64,000 bases of DNA from Tieghemiomyces parasiticus (GCA_027575765.1 JANBPT010000077.1:1-64000); one strand, 5' to 3'. Shown: positions 37,101 through 50,500, counted from the stretch's first letter. Program-made: numbers and translations. Notes: generated by a model from the sequence alone, not told the origin.

Positions 37101-39532
37101 ATATGGCACTTAATGGCCCAAGCCCGTGATGGGTGAATGACAGTTTCTGACTCAACGCAACCCTCCCCGTCTCCCTCCCTCGATCACGGTCCCCTATGCC
37201 GGCAGGGCGGACTCAACAACCCTCAATTACCCTCCTAGCCACTCTGGCGTGGCGGCAAGGAGGGGGCCAACACCCCACCGGTTGCGACGGACTAGCCATT
37301 TCTGACCGGGTTCGTAAGTCGTCCGACTGCGGGGGAAGGGGGAATAAGCAGTGTAACTCAGTCAGTCCTGTCCAGTCTACCACGGAGGTGAATCAGGCCT
37401 TAGGGCGTGACCAGCCCCTGGCGGACCTTGGCCAATGTGTGGAGAGGAAGGGGACTGGCACCTGATTAGGTATTCGAAATGCTCAAGAACTAGGCAAGAC
37501 GAAAGCCATCCCCGATGTGAGTAATAGCGCCCCCCCCAGAGAGACTACAAATGATGAAAGGGTAAGGGGCTGCATCGTGACCCGGGCGGCCATCGGAACG
37601 GGCTGTCCACTGCGCCCCTTTGCTGGGTCACCCGGCCAGTACCTGACCATTCCGGACCAGGGCTTCCCTCAATACCAGAAGACCTGTGCCACCTTGATCG
37701 TTTCCTCATCGCCGCCGGATGTCCGAGCCCCACGGCCTTTGGGTGGTCGGAGAGTGGTGTGCATAACCCTGGCAAAATCCAGCCTTCGCTACCTCCCAGC
37801 GGGCCGAGCACGCCTGGTTGTGGTTCCTGACACACTCGCCCACCGATCGCAATTCCGCCGCCTCCTGTCCGGTCTGAGACCCCTCTGCCATTACGCGCTT
37901 GGACACACTTGATGGCTCCATTGGTTTTTTTTTCTTGGTCCAGCACGGGATTTTCTCACCTCGCCCCTGGCGCTCGGCGCTCGCACTCGTCCTGCAGCCC
38001 CCCCCCCAGACGGACATGTGGCTGTAGGTCCTCACAAGGTAGCTGCCTTCTTTCCTTTGGACACCTTGTAGGACCAGCTGAACACAGGCGGTACCGCTGC
38101 CTTGGCCAGATAGGGCTCTAGCAGCACTGATTCCCACCGCCTTAGTGTCCTTGGTAACCAGCGCAGCGAAGTTCTCACCGCGGTGGCGCCACGACCAGGG
38201 TAGGCGAGGGCCTAGTCGCGTTGCAGCGGGACCCGCCTCGTGCTTGATAATTTCCGGGAATCTTGGACAACTCCCCTCCTCCCCCACCGGCTCCACTGTC
38301 CTCTAGATGCAGCGATTGCCGTGGCACGTTTTTCCACCTAGGTGCATCCACCGCCTCTCGCCCTCCCTATCCCTCCCCCGCCACCGTGCATGTGTGTACG
38401 CTGTCTCTCTTTAATATACGTACAGCACGAACCTGCGTGATGGTCTCGACGCACCAGGATAGAAACAAACAGGTGGAATAGCGCGCGCGGGGAGGAGGGA
38501 GTGATGCACCCGCAGGGAGTGGGCTGCAACCAGCCCTGGATCTCTGGTGGCCACAAAGGCTGTGTCGCGTACGCCGCATTCAATCACCACCGGGATGGAC
38601 GAGGTGGGCGGGGGGGGAGGCGGCTCACCGCACTTGTCCGATACAGAGCGGTCGACAGATTAAGGGGGGGTGGAGGAGAGCCAGGCCGCCTGCATCCGAC
38701 TCTGGAGTTGAAGCTGGCCGCTCCTCCTCCTCCCCGGCCTACTACTGATTGGCACCTTGTTGCCTCCGTGGCTTGCGCCAACCCCTGGATCAATAGAAGG
38801 AGTTCCGCTCGCGCCCTGGGAACCCAAGCAGTCTATCGGGCGGAAATGGCCTTGCAGGACCGGCTGGAGGCTAGAGGGGAGCTGTGAATGGGTGGGTGGG
38901 CGAGGCGCCTCCCCCTCCTCTCTCCCGACTCGGTGTATCCCCGTGTCTTCCCGTCTTCCACCTCCGCTAGCAACCCAAGCCTCCGAATCACTTGGCTCCC
39001 AATGCTGTTAATTAAGGCCGACCGGGTGACTCACACAAACAGGAGCTGCGGCATCGTGGGCCGCAGCCACCTGCCCTCAACACCCACAGAGCACCACCGG
39101 CCCCTCGACCGCAGCCGCTCCCGATTACGAAATTTCGCCCAGTGAATCGGTTAGAGCCGTAGTGACTTGGTTGGTGTCCATGGAGATGGGACCTGAAACA
39201 CACACTTTTCGGAGGTGCTTCCTACCATGTCCCATTGGTCGCCGTCACCCCCCCCCCAACTTAATGCCACGTAAGAGGCATGGAGTGTTATCTACTGGCA
39301 TAGGCCCACGCACGCCAGGCCCTGCCCTTTCTCTTCGCTTTCGCTATATGCCGCCGCTATGGTGGGGGGGGCGCCTTCCCGGACATCCTAATACTGCCAC
39401 CCCTTGTAGGCATGACACCTCTGCCCTGCCATTGCCTGTTCCAAAGTGGTCGATAAATCTAGGGGCGTCTATATGCACGAACCGGCTGCTACTGCCGTTG
39501 CAACTAGAGCTCGTGAGAGAAAGAGAGAGCGT

Positions 39533-39550
39533 GTATGTATGTATGTATGT
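39533..39550. repeat. (GTAT)n microsatellite
   Basis: About four and a half GTAT units, preceded by a short GA run. Confidence 0.8.
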
Positions 39551-41314
39551 GTGAATGAAAAGGGTGCTAGCAGAAATCCAAGTTAACCGGAGACGAGTTC
39601 TAAGCTCACCAACAGCTGGCTATCTAGCATGCTCACGATCCCTTCTCCTCCCTGAGAGCATACGTGTCTACTGATTCTAATGGACCCCTCGACCTTGACA
39701 GAGCTCCGGATCAATGGTATGGCCGATATTCGCCCCTTATTAAAAAAAAAGTAACCATCGTCATCATTTGGTGGGCAAAAGAGTGAGAGGCCTCTTCTCC
39801 TTCTCCCCCCCAAAGGGTGCGGTACCGACAGGGATCGCCGGTCTAGATAACCCTGCTACTGCCCAGGGATTGGATCGCTAACCCCCCCCCGAGGGTACTA
39901 GGTTAGGAAAAGGCCAAGCGGCTGATGGCGCCAATCAATTTGGCATGTCCGTGGGCACGGGGGGGGGTCTGTGTGTGTATGCTATCTGTCGACGGGTGGC
40001 GTGGTTAGACGCCGAGGGTGTGCGATGGGTAGAGTGCCCAGTGGCGTTGTGCCAACTCCCCCCCACCAACGCCTTCGCTCTCACCTGGTCAGTCTTGCCA
40101 TGTCTGGAAGGCAATAAGCCCGGATAATTCGGTTGCAACTGTTGCTAGCTTGAGCTGTAGTGTTTCAAGTTACCGTGCCACATGTGTAAGACACTACTGG
40201 CCACGGGCTTAACGCAATCGGCTCGTATCAGCCACTCCGACAGGCCGGTATCACTTGATTACTCCGGACTTCATACTGATGGTACGGACCGAGGGCGTTA
40301 ATTCCTTACCAGCTGTGTGCTGCAGCGCTTGGTGGCATCTTGGGGAGACTAAATCACGGGATCCATAGGTACTAGGTCGCGGCTTCTTTAATCACTAGAT
40401 AAACCCACACACCCATACACACAGGTGTATGCACACCTCTTCAAGAACTGCCCGCTGGGCATACACATTTTCGGCGACGCCTTCTACACAATCAAAATTA
40501 ACTTCCCCGTAGCGCGCCGCCGTCGATAAACCCCTCCCCTCCCCTCCCCTTCTTCGTGAGCAAGAGAGTATCATCAGATTGGATGGGGCGCGAGACATGG
40601 TGATGCGCCAAGAGTAGCCCTCATTCCAAAGTATCTCTAACCCCTCCCTCCCCTCTCATATCCACGCGCAATCCTAGGCTCATACGCCACGCCACACATA
40701 CGCCGCCGGGAAGTTCAATATATTTTTTGTGGAAAAAAAAAACACCCACACGTTAATACTAGAAAACTAAATAAACGAAAATTCACTGCCACCACCCTTC
40801 GCCCCGCTAGCTGCTCTCGCAATGCACGGTCGCCAACGCTCCAGCCCACTTCCATGGGTGGGCTAGGGACCAGGTGCCCTGGCCACAGAGGAGGGGCTGT
40901 GAGCGGGCAGAGCGAGTGTGGCTGCTGGTGAAGTTAAAAAAGAAAAGAAAATGTACAATCGAGCCACCACTCCTCTACACAGACTCGCCCATTCGCTCTC
41001 TTGAGTGGCGGCTTTTTTTTTTTTTTTTTGGCGCCGCCCGACTTAACACTGTATCGGGTCCGATTTTACCCGTCCGTCTACAGGGTGTTCCCCCCCTCCC
41101 TTCCCTTCGTCTGGGAAACCGGCTCAGTCACTCTTCTACACACCCCGCACCATCCATCCCCCTCCCTCAGTGAACGACGGAGCCCCCTCCCCCTTCGTTA
41201 CTCCAACTACACTCCGTTAGCGCTCAGCCTGCACTAGCTAGCTACTTGTCTGGGCCAGGTCTGATAAATCCTATCCACACTCTGCCATTACTTTCATCCG
41301 GGCCCGACGGTTAA

Positions 41315-41329
41315 ATATATATATATATA
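41315..41329. repeat. (TA)n microsatellite
   Basis: Alternating AT run of 15 bases. Confidence 0.8.
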
Positions 41330-41429
41330 CTTCTACATGTCTTTCCGGAAGAAAAGATATGCAACGACCGCTATGTATCTTGCGACAGTGTCATCTGGTC
41401 TCTACCGGGTGGGAGCCCACATGCCACTT

Positions 41430-41444
41430 CACACACACACACAC
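41430..41444. repeat. (CA)n microsatellite
   Basis: About 7 CA units. Confidence 0.8.
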
Positions 41445-42758
41445 ATCCTCACAGGCCGTAATGTGACAAATGACCCTTCCACTTGCGAAAGCGTAGCCGC
41501 TCTCCTGCCGGCCTTGAAACGCTGGAAAGACAGCCTATCATGGCCCGTTATTCTGCGCAGAAACGGTCATCAGGACCTGGCGAGGAAATTGATGATAGCA
41601 GAGGCCGCCTGTTGGCAAGAGCCCGCCGCCTTCTGGCCCTTCCACCCATTGTCTTGACGGAGGGGGGCTCCAAGGTGGGAAGTCGGAATGAGGTCTTGTT
41701 AGGTAGCCCCCCCCCGGTCATTTTCACAGGGCATTAGGAGTGAGGCCAGGGGAGGGGGCGGGGACAGAGAGCGACTGGACAACTTACCTTGTATTTGTGA
41801 CGGTCGGTGGGTGGCGAGCGGGCTTGTACGACCGAAGCTTCGACGTTCGAGTAGGGCCTGTCGTTTCACTCGGCCCAAGCGGACCAGCCCCCCCAGCTCG
41901 CCCTCTCTCTCCCCCTGTACCACCCAATAATTGTCTGAATCTAGTCCTAATAAAGTATAGAGCGTAGAACAGCGCTGTGTAGAAGCGAAGCGGGAGTCAG
42001 TGCAACGTTAGGTAAAAAGGAGGCTAAATAGGTTAGCAACGCCTGGCATCCAAGGGCTTGGCAGGCAGTGTCCAACGACAAGTGTATGCGCCCAATCAAA
42101 TTGGCCTGGCTAAAAAAAACAAGGTTAGCAGTTGTAAAGCAGGGTCCATACAATGCACCTTAACAGCGGCCCCTCAACTGGTCACCTCCCCCCAACCAAA
42201 AAAAAATGGGGGGCAGGCTGAAGGGGTGGCGGTGGTCCTAGAGTGCCGGTGGGGCAGTCCACCCCGTTATTGGGTTGGCCACCTCCACTAGCCGTGGATT
42301 ACAGTCAAGGAGAGGAAGTCTCGATTGTAATCGGCTACCGAGTGTAAGAAGCACTCAGGGGCCCTAGAGGGCGGGAGATGGTGGGGTTACGTATATGCAT
42401 GTGTGGGTGTGCGTGTGCCCATCGGCGCCGGGTTCGTAATTCCCTTTCACCCCACTTTTTTTTTTATCTTAGGTCTCCATCCGATGACCATGACCCTGGC
42501 CTGATGCCAATTTTTCCCTTCCTTTTCCTTTTCGAGGGGCGGGTTTAACTACCTACCCTGCCCTCCCCTTTCCTTAACTCATCCTGGCCATCGTCCCACC
42601 ATCGGGGGAAGGGGCAGGAATGAGTGAGTGTGCCTGTGCCCACACTGTCGGGTAGGACGCCGAGAACAGAAGGGTGGATTGGTGGCGACGGGGGGGGGAT
42701 ACAGGTTGTCCTACGATGCCGCAGTTGGACACCTCCGCTTACTCTCCCTCCCTCTCAA

Positions 42759-42768
42759 GTATAAATAC
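42759..42768 (+). promoter_or_regulatory. TATA box of the 43.2 kb kinase gene
   Basis: GTATAAATAC lies about 440 bp upstream of the kinase ATG and is followed by GGCTCCGCCC. The 440 bp leader is strikingly C/T-rich, which is common in fungal promoters and 5' leaders. A leader intron is possible but I cannot pick one. Confidence 0.5.
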
Positions 42769-43176
42769 CAGAGGCTCCGCCCGCCCTACCAGACCTGTCC
42801 AACATCCACCCACTGTACAACCGTTACACTCCCGTCCGCACCATCGCTTGTTTCTTTTGTCTCCACCCACCACTACGGCCTCTGTCTCTTCCCTCCTAGC
42901 TAGCGCCTATTATTCAATCTCTGCCTTTAACACCAGCATTTCCTGTACCTGAGCTAATTGTTCAGCCCTTGGCTAGCCCACCAGTAATATTTAATCCCTT
43001 CCCCCTCCACCCGATCCTCTCATCGTTTGACTCTTATTTAACCGACTCCTTGATCAACCCCCACTCTCCGCCACGTCTGCTTGATTAACCCTGCGTTTTC
43101 TACTCGCCCTTCGTTTACATAAGCAACCTTGCCTCCTTCTCCTGTCTCTCCCCTGTCTTTTAATCCCTCTTTACTC

Positions 43177-43202
43177 CACACACACACACACACACACACA
43201 CA
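43177..43202 (+). repeat. (CA)13 microsatellite in the kinase 5' leader
   Basis: Thirteen CA units end 5 nt before the ATG at 43208, so the repeat is almost certainly in the mRNA leader immediately upstream of the start codon. Confidence 0.9.
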
Positions 43203-43207
43203 ACAAT

Positions 43208-44512
43208 ATGTCGGTCGCCATGCTGACAAGTAATTTTTCCAATGCTTTCGCGGCTGGTCCGACCGAGAGCAGTGCCGTGTATGCCACCGCTACCCTGGTT
43301 TCTCCCGCTACCGCTCCGGCCACGGAGACCACTACCTCCTCCCCAACGAGCCGTAACCCCCTCAAGAACCTATTCAAGCGGTCAAACAAGAGTTCTTCCC
43401 CATCGACTGACGCCCCGCGGCCTGTTGAGGTACCGTCCGTCCCGGCCTACCACCACCCCATCCGCCACGTGCCCACGGGCTATATCCACGCCAACTACGG
43501 AGAGCCCCTCAAGCACCTAGGCTCAGGCACCGGTGGTAACGTGTATCTGCACCAGGACCCCTACACCCAGCAGCTGTACGCCATCAAGCTCTTCACCCCG
43601 GCCACGACACTGGCCTCGGCCGTCACGCCGTCGGGCGCTCCGGCACCCACCCAGGCCCATCTCCTCCAGCGGCTGGCCGACGAGGCGGCTGTGGGCCAGG
43701 CCCTCCGTCACCCGAACGTGATTGCCACCTACGATTATGTGCGCGAGGCCGACGGGACCTTCTACTCGGTGATGGAGTACTGCCCGGTCGACATGTTTGA
43801 CATGGTGGAGTCGGGCCTCCTGACCCCGGCCGACGTGGATTGCTACTTTGTGCAGCTGCTGCGCGGCGTGCACTACATGCACGCACGCGGGGTAGCCCAC
43901 CGGGACCTCAAGCTGGATAACGTGTGCCTGGCCGACCGCGGACAGGTCAAGATCATCGACTTTGGCTGCACCACCGCCTTTGACGTGTACGCTCCCGTGG
44001 CCAGTGGCGTGTGTGGGTCCGACCCGTACATTGCCCCCGAGGTGTTCCACTCGGACGAGTACGACCCGCGCAAGGCCGATGTGTGGGCCCTGGCCGTCAT
44101 TCTGCTCTCCATGATGTCCAACCACTTCCCGTGGGAGGTGGCCCGCTCATCCGACCCCAACTTCCGCATGTACCTGTGCTACAAGGACGCCATCATTGAC
44201 CACTGGATGGCTGCCAAGCCCCAGGCCGCCGCCACCATCAAGCGTATGCTGTCCCTGAACCCTCAAGAGCGCCCGACCACCGACGAGCTCCTCGCCGACC
44301 CGTGGGTCCAGTCCGTCCTCGTCTGCTCTGATTATTTCAAGTCTTCCTCTTCCCTGGGCGCCGGCCGCCCCACCACCGCCGTGCTGCTGCCCCCGAGCCC
44401 TTCCCACACCCTTGTCGACTACGACTATATCTCCGACACCGACTCGAGCACTTCGACCGCCGCTAGCCCCGTCGAGCCTGTCCATTACCACCACCTCCCC
44501 CAGCGGTCGTAA
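43208..44512 (+). CDS. Ser/Thr protein kinase, HAL4/SAT4-NPR1-like fungal type
   Basis: A 434-residue single-exon kinase. An N-terminal tail rich in Ser/Thr/Ala/Pro (about 1-95) precedes the kinase domain (about 97-350). Visible motifs: glycine loop G-S-G-T-G-G at 105-110; ATP-binding Lys127 in YAIKLF; HRDLKLDN with catalytic Asp233; DFG starting at Asp251; GSDPYIAPEVF with APE at 276-278; DVWALAVILLSM. HRDLKLDN, DFGC and GSDPYIAPE together fit the fungal HAL4/HAL5/NPR1 family, which controls nutrient and ion transporters at the plasma membrane in yeast. The specific substrate here is unknown. All catalytic residues are present, so an active enzyme is expected. The C-terminal 85 residues are Ser/Thr/Pro-rich. 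It is a clear paralogue of the minus-strand kinase at 56.4-57.6 kb. The start is the first ATG of the frame and follows a TATA box and a C/T-rich leader. Confidence 0.93.
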   Translation: MSVAMLTSNFSNAFAAGPTESSAVYATATLVSPATAPATETTTSSPTSRNPLKNLFKRSNKSSSPSTDAPRPVEVPSVPAYHHPIRHVPTGYIHANYGEPLKHLGSGTGGNVYLHQDPYTQQLYAIKLFTPATTLASAVTPSGAPAPTQAHLLQRLADEAAVGQALRHPNVIATYDYVREADGTFYSVMEYCPVDMFDMVESGLLTPADVDCYFVQLLRGVHYMHARGVAHRDLKLDNVCLADRGQVKIIDFGCTTAFDVYAPVASGVCGSDPYIAPEVFHSDEYDPRKADVWALAVILLSMMSNHFPWEVARSSDPNFRMYLCYKDAIIDHWMAAKPQAAATIKRMLSLNPQERPTTDELLADPWVQSVLVCSDYFKSSSSLGAGRPTTAVLLPPSPSHTLVDYDYISDTDSSTSTAASPVEPVHYHHLPQRS

Positions 44513-45639
44513 ATTTCCCCTCTTCCAGCTCCTCCTCCCGTCTATCCCCTCCCCCGCCCTTCTCCCTGTGTATTTCTACCCTAAGCAGCTTCCCCCACTT
44601 CTCTGCATTCCCCCCAACCCTCCTCCCCTTCCCCACCGCCCTATAAGCCGCCCGTAGTATCATCTGATACGCACTGGGGATTTTTTTTAATCTGATCTTG
44701 TCCTCTGGGTTCCTGCCTACCTCGACTTGTTAATTCGATCTCTTCACAGCTCTCCCCCGCCTCCCCTCCATCGTATCCCCCTTAACTACTCCTACCATTC
44801 ATTGTAATATATGGCCCTTTTGTAATAATTTATCCATCCTCTTTTCTGCATCTTTGTCTTATCCTCTTCTGTGCCTTGTGGTCCCGGGCTGTCAATATGC
44901 ACCTTTTTTTGACGACCTTGCCTGCCCTAGCGCGCATCGCACCAACAACGGCCTTCTAACCAACATAACTAAAAAAATACAAATACTCCTACCCAACATA
45001 TTTCAGTATCATCGCCTAGATAGTGTTGCACAGTCCGCTTGTACTGCTCTAGGTGAGATGGCCGAGTCTGTCCCTCACCCTCCCCCATATGACGATGCGA
45101 TGACCGCGCTTTTCTTAAAATGGGGACTGGCTTCGATCGTATGCCCGAATTTTCCTTGACGCACGGTCTCGGACCAGGCATCTGGATCGTCAGAGGCAAA
45201 ATTAGAGTGAGCCCGAAGGAGGGGTAAGGCCGGGCAGAACATCAGGCTCATCCCATGGCATGCCCGCTCGGCGTAATTGTAATCGCGACCCTTTCGAAGT
45301 GCCAGTGGGCGAGGAGGGTGTCCCGGATGCCACACACACGTACTCTTGTTCCCTCCCCGCGGTTGCCGGCTAGATTTTTCATAGACGATCACGTTCGGTA
45401 TCGTGACGGCTATCGGGGGGATCTCTCTTTGTCAGCTAGGAGGCACGTAATCCCACCTATATGATGTTGATGCTCGCCTATATTCCCACCACCTCCCTTC
45501 TCCCACGTGGCGAGTAAAAGGGGACCCTGGAGATTCTTGGCGGCATATGCTACTACGGTCATAGCCTAAATGGAGCCGCCGGCGAGAGATCTCGGCGACC
45601 GCTCGATGACCCACATCTCGACCATATTATCTCCCTTGT

Positions 45640-45654
45640 CGTGTGTGTGTGTGT
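45640..45654. repeat. (GT)n microsatellite
   Basis: About 7 GT units in non-coding DNA. Confidence 0.8.
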
Positions 45655-47543
45655 TACCACCCCACTGCTGCGGCGAGGGCAGGTGGTGGGCTCTTGAAGC
45701 TAATCGGAGTGTATGGCAAAGAATGGGCCCTCGGTCGTGTGACGTGATACTTGTGACTACGCCACTTTGGATACTGTCATCCACCAGCCCACACGGAGTT
45801 CACAGTGAGCGCCTGGAATTATTCAACCATATACATTTTTTCTGGATGTCTGATTTGGCTCCACACCCCCGGCCTTGTCGTGACACATAACGTACTTATT
45901 GGTTGTGTTTTTTTCTCTTATTCCCTAGCCTGGTGGATGGTTGCTGCGGCGTCAATAAAGGATCGACGTCTGCCGTATAATGATTTATGAAATGATAATA
46001 AAAGAGAAATCTTAGGCAAGGGTTAGTAGTTGTGTAATAAAGTAGAGCCGCTTACCTGAGTTCCTTGGCTTCAACCAGCCGTTATTCCTAGTCTTGGCAT
46101 CGCTCAGCACATATGCCTCGGTTGTTGTTTTTTTGTGGAGGGGATGAGTGGGGCACACCATCATGTCATCTCGGCAAATTGCCCGAGCCAAGGCCGGAGT
46201 ATATGATTATCCTCACAGGCGTTGCATCCTCTTCGACAAGCTTGGGTGAGTGAAGCCTGCCTGAGTATGACGGGTGAGCAATTAGTTAGTAGTAACCACT
46301 CTCCCCCACCCTCTAGCGCTCTGTAAATAAACGTCATGATTGGGAGGGGTGGTAGAGCGGAATAGATAGCGAGGGCCAGGGCCAGGGTCAGGTGAGGGTG
46401 GAGTAGTAGTCATGGCAGGCGGGAAATAAAGGCATAGAAAAAATAGATAAAACCTTAGGGATCATGTGATGTGATCGAATGCCGCCGAGTCACTGAGAGG
46501 ACGGAGAAGATAATGGTGGGTGACCGGGAGAGTGAGAGAGAGATGGGCGGAGTCAACTGGCGTTTAGTCATCATCGTCCGACGGCGTGTGAAGGGATCGT
46601 TAGAAACGTGCCTCAGCCCCCCTCTCCCGGCCCACACTTACCCACTCCTCAAAGCTACTGGATGCCGGCCGAGGCTTCCCCCACCCACCACCACCACCAT
46701 CACATCTCACCCTGCAAGATAATGGAGGATGTTAGTGTGTACGGTAGGGTTTCGGATCCTTCTTTTGCACCCGCGTACATTCTCGCCAACCAATGGCCAA
46801 ACACACCCTCACCCGACCCGTAAGGGCTGACTAAAGTACACTTCACTGTCTCTCACTCAACTCCTCCAAGGCGATGTGTGTGTGTGTGGAGCCACTTGGC
46901 CCGCTCTGGATGGTCCGCGTGTTCTTCCTCACCTCCACTTTCCAGCTGCGTAGCATAAGGTGATTCTTCGTCCGCAGTCCATCTCTAGTGGACTTTGCTC
47001 TTTTTCTACTCCCCCCCTTACCCATCCCTCCCCTCCCCTCCCTTCCAGCCACATTCCAAAGAATGGCACGTTTACCTAGGCGACTAATGATTGGCCGCTC
47101 CCATGATGTCTGCTCACTACGTCAAGGCAGTTACATACATGTGAGGAAGGAGGGGAGGGTGGTTGGTTACCAAGATTGGTGCGTTTGACCCGACGACGAG
47201 AAGTTAATGGCTTGGCAGGTGGTGGGTGTCTCCACTCCCAACCACCCCGTTTATTGTGAGGTAAATCTATAAGGTTTCGACCGGGGGATTGGGAGAGCGT
47301 ACGAGGTTGTTGTTGGAAGGTGTCTGGGGGTGGAAGACTCGGGGGAGGACATCCCTCCCCCTTACCCCGCTCGTTCGGAGACTTTGGAGAGATCTGAATG
47401 GCCCGTTAGCCCGTTGGTGTTGAATACTCATTGTTTCACACAACCCCTCCGCCAACCACCCTCATCCAGACCCCAGACACCCCCTCCTCCCCGCCCCCCC
47501 CTTCGTTACAATTTATCCATTACGCAATAGAAGTAATTGTACA

Positions 47544-47557
47544 GGGGGGGGGGGGGG
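47544..47557. repeat. G14 homopolymer tract
   Basis: Fourteen consecutive G residues, preceded within about 60 bases by a C-rich stretch. It could form a G-quadruplex-like structure on the plus strand and is error-prone for sequencing. Confidence 0.85.
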
Positions 47558-50500
47558 TGTCGGGTAGTCTCCCCTTTCGAAGGCATTGTCCTGACGGGTT
47601 GGAGGGCTGTCCAATCGGTCGGCCGGTGAGTCCAGGGATCAAATTGCCGTGGCCGGGTGGGCGGTATAGCCGGACCAACCAGAAGTAGGGCTGCCATGCC
47701 ATGCCAGCTCCCCTCCTTTATTATTATTTTTTGGCAATATCTGATTACAAAGCAGTGGATTATGCACCTGACAGTTGGATGGTTCAGGGCGATGGGTGCT
47801 TTGTAGACATGTAGTCTACGAACTACAGATCATGTTACTGGTGAGACAGTGCCAAGAACGTATATTACCTTTGGAAGTGACTCTCAGATAATACTTGCCT
47901 GCCAAAAGTGGTGGGCACCTAGAAGGGATTTAGAAGTGTAGCACCCTAGCCGTAGCATAATTCGGCCGCCGCGGAATTTTTAACGGTCACTTAAACGGCT
48001 TGACTGAAGCTTGTAATGACCCCACTTCACCATGTTCATTGACCCACTCGATCTGACAACCCTCTCCAGGTCCTTCAGGTGCCCCACATTGTACACGAAA
48101 AAAAATACATTGGCGCGACAACACACTGGTGTCCCCCACACTCCAAAGACTATTTTTTATTTTCCTACTTGTTCTGAAGTTCCCCACCTCCACTGCCCGA
48201 TCAATAACTGTGTGCCGCATTACTTTTGATGTGGGAGCTGCGTCGGGTAGTCCCGGAGTCTCCGCGACTGTGGGGAGAGAGAGACAATTAGATGAGCGTT
48301 GATCGTGGGCTATGTGGGAGAACGAAAAAAGAAAAAGAGGCCAGGGGATAAGAAGGAAGAGGAAGGACGACTGACTAAACAAAAACGAAAAACGACGAGT
48401 GGCAGCCGGGAGCAAACTCCACTAAGGAGTTCCGAGGGTTGTCCTTACGGAATGATCGTAAGCTCGGCAGCCCAGACATCGAACAGACATACGGTAATGT
48501 CCAGATCAGGCGCGTAACCGGAAAGGAGGCCAGATCACGCTCCGGAAAGCAATCATACGCTCCCTAGGACGCATACCTGGCCCCAGCTATAATCGTATGA
48601 TAGCGCGCTGCGTACTAGCATCTGGTCTGGCGGGTTCCAGAATTCAACTGCTTCTCGCTACCAGATTGTGCTGACGGATTAACTCTGTACCATAGCGACT
48701 AAGCCTTATCCCTCTCACTCTCGTTAGCCGGCGACTCGAGCGGGATACGACCCAGACACGTAGTGTACATTGGTGACACAACACAGTTTAGATATATCGA
48801 CAGTTCGTTCTTAATCTAAAAACGCCAATCCCAATCAACTTCAAACAACAGCTAACCTCACATGCGCCATTAGATCTTCTTACCAGGGAGAGCACGGCAA
48901 TGGAATGTTCAAACAATTGGCAGCGACACCAGCTGCTTAAATTGGGAAGATGAAACGCAACCAGGGAGGTTCGTAGACACTCTGTATCTCCCAAAGACGA
49001 GTTAAATTGTGACCATGACATAGAATCCGAAACGTTGTACATCATGTGGTCTTCGTTGATAAGGTCAGAGGCAATGGGTCTCTAGCAAAAGGCCGGTCGT
49101 CCACCTTGCGAAAAGAAAAAAAGTAAAAAAAAAACCAGCAGATACATCCACTGAAGAAGGTTACTATACCGAATCAAGCCCCGAGATGCAGCTAAGGCGC
49201 TCATCGAAAGCACTGTGAGGTGGTGCACGAGACCAACAAGCTTCTGGCGTGCCAAAGGGTAACTGAGCCTATTATCAAGGGAACGGGAAGGTTGGCGACA
49301 AAGAGAGTGGGTAATGTGGGAAAAGGAGGAGAACGACTTGACAGCAGGTGCCGTGGGGAACTCGATCGACCTATCCTTAATATGTAGAGAGCGGGGGGGG
49401 GAATAATGCTAATAGTCAGCCAGTCAGGACCGTTCGGACGCGAGGGGGGTGACGATCTTCTAGGTTCTACGGTACCATCTTGTAGTACGCAAGCCAAGGT
49501 ATGAGAGCGTGGAGTCGCTGCAAGTGAGGAGACTAAAAGCACCCCACTTTACACCCCAGAAGTAGGGGAAAGTGACAGTGCCTTTTTTTTTTACCGTTGA
49601 CGAGAATTCAGAGTTACCCGCTCCCCTTCCTCCCTCACCCCGATTCAACTTCAACCAGTTTAATTCGGGTGCTCTGCGTGAAGAGGGAGGATGGCAGTGT
49701 TTGTCTTCTGGCTTATGGTCATGGCTAACCGAAGAAAGTCACGAAATTCCGTCCGCTTTTTTTTTTTTGGTGGGGGAGGTGTTCCGGATGACACATCATG
49801 CGACTGTAAACTAGCGTACATGTCAGCTGCTCAGGCCTGTACACCTGTCTGTATTGTCACTCACTCCCTTTACTCTCACATGGGCAAACTTGACTATTCG
49901 GGAACACCCATTGTCTGCTATTGGCACATTGCACGGACAAGATGGGGTTGGAAGTATCATGCTGAGCTTACCCGGACGCGACACTGTTGTGGATCATGGA
50001 AATGGTGACGGTTTGCTTATCTATTTTAAGCGTAGGCCTTACGGTGGTAGGTAGGAACCTGGGGCAATCAGTATGGTGTTGTGTCTCAGCATACCACTTA
50101 ACCAGGAACCTTAACTGGGAATGGGTTCGCCCGCGAGTAGTATAACCGCGGTATGCTACTTTATCGGTGACCACCACCACCCGAGGTTTTATCACGAACT
50201 ACAAACGACAGTGACTCCGCTAAACCGTAAACCTCGCCCCAACGCAAAGTTCATGCTCGTTTGGAAACCAAAGAATGCCGGCTAACAGTATGAATAAACG
50301 CCAGCTATTTATAATAAGACAATATGAGGCATCGACATTGCTAACAATTATTACTTTTCACTGCGTCGAGGCACAACGATAGTAAATAAAGTGGCGTAGA
50401 ATAGCGAGGTCATTCATTAGGATGTGCTATCGCCGGTTTGTATAGCCGGTCTATTCGTGTGGAAGGTACTGGGACTTGTCATCGGCAAGGTTACTCTAGT

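Larger units (their letters stand above)
19857..42758. other. Gene desert of about 23 kb, rich in poly-C/poly-G tracts and microsatellites
   Basis: I recognise no gene here. The open frames are short, often lack ATG, and read as low-complexity or random peptides. Homopolymers of C or G are frequent: C10 at 22346-22355, 22434-22443, 25376-25385 and 29501-29510; C11 at 25487-25497 and 32642-32652. Dinucleotide and tetranucleotide repeats are scattered through it (GA near 27176 and 34178, CA near 28714 and 41430, GTAT near 39533, TA near 41315). Promoter-like motifs near 34.36-34.74 kb and one possible small spliced frame at 31.0-31.5 kb are treated as findings. No transposon terminal repeats or protein motifs were seen. 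Confidence 0.6.

Noticed and set aside
37706..38296. 196-codon minus-strand frame in a GC-rich island
   Set aside because: No recognisable domain, and competing frames of similar quality occur on both strands; could be a decayed gene but cannot be supported.
46021..46034. GGTTAGTAGTTG, similar to a 5S rRNA segment
   Set aside because: The bases before and after do not match 5S rRNA; no full 5S fold is present.
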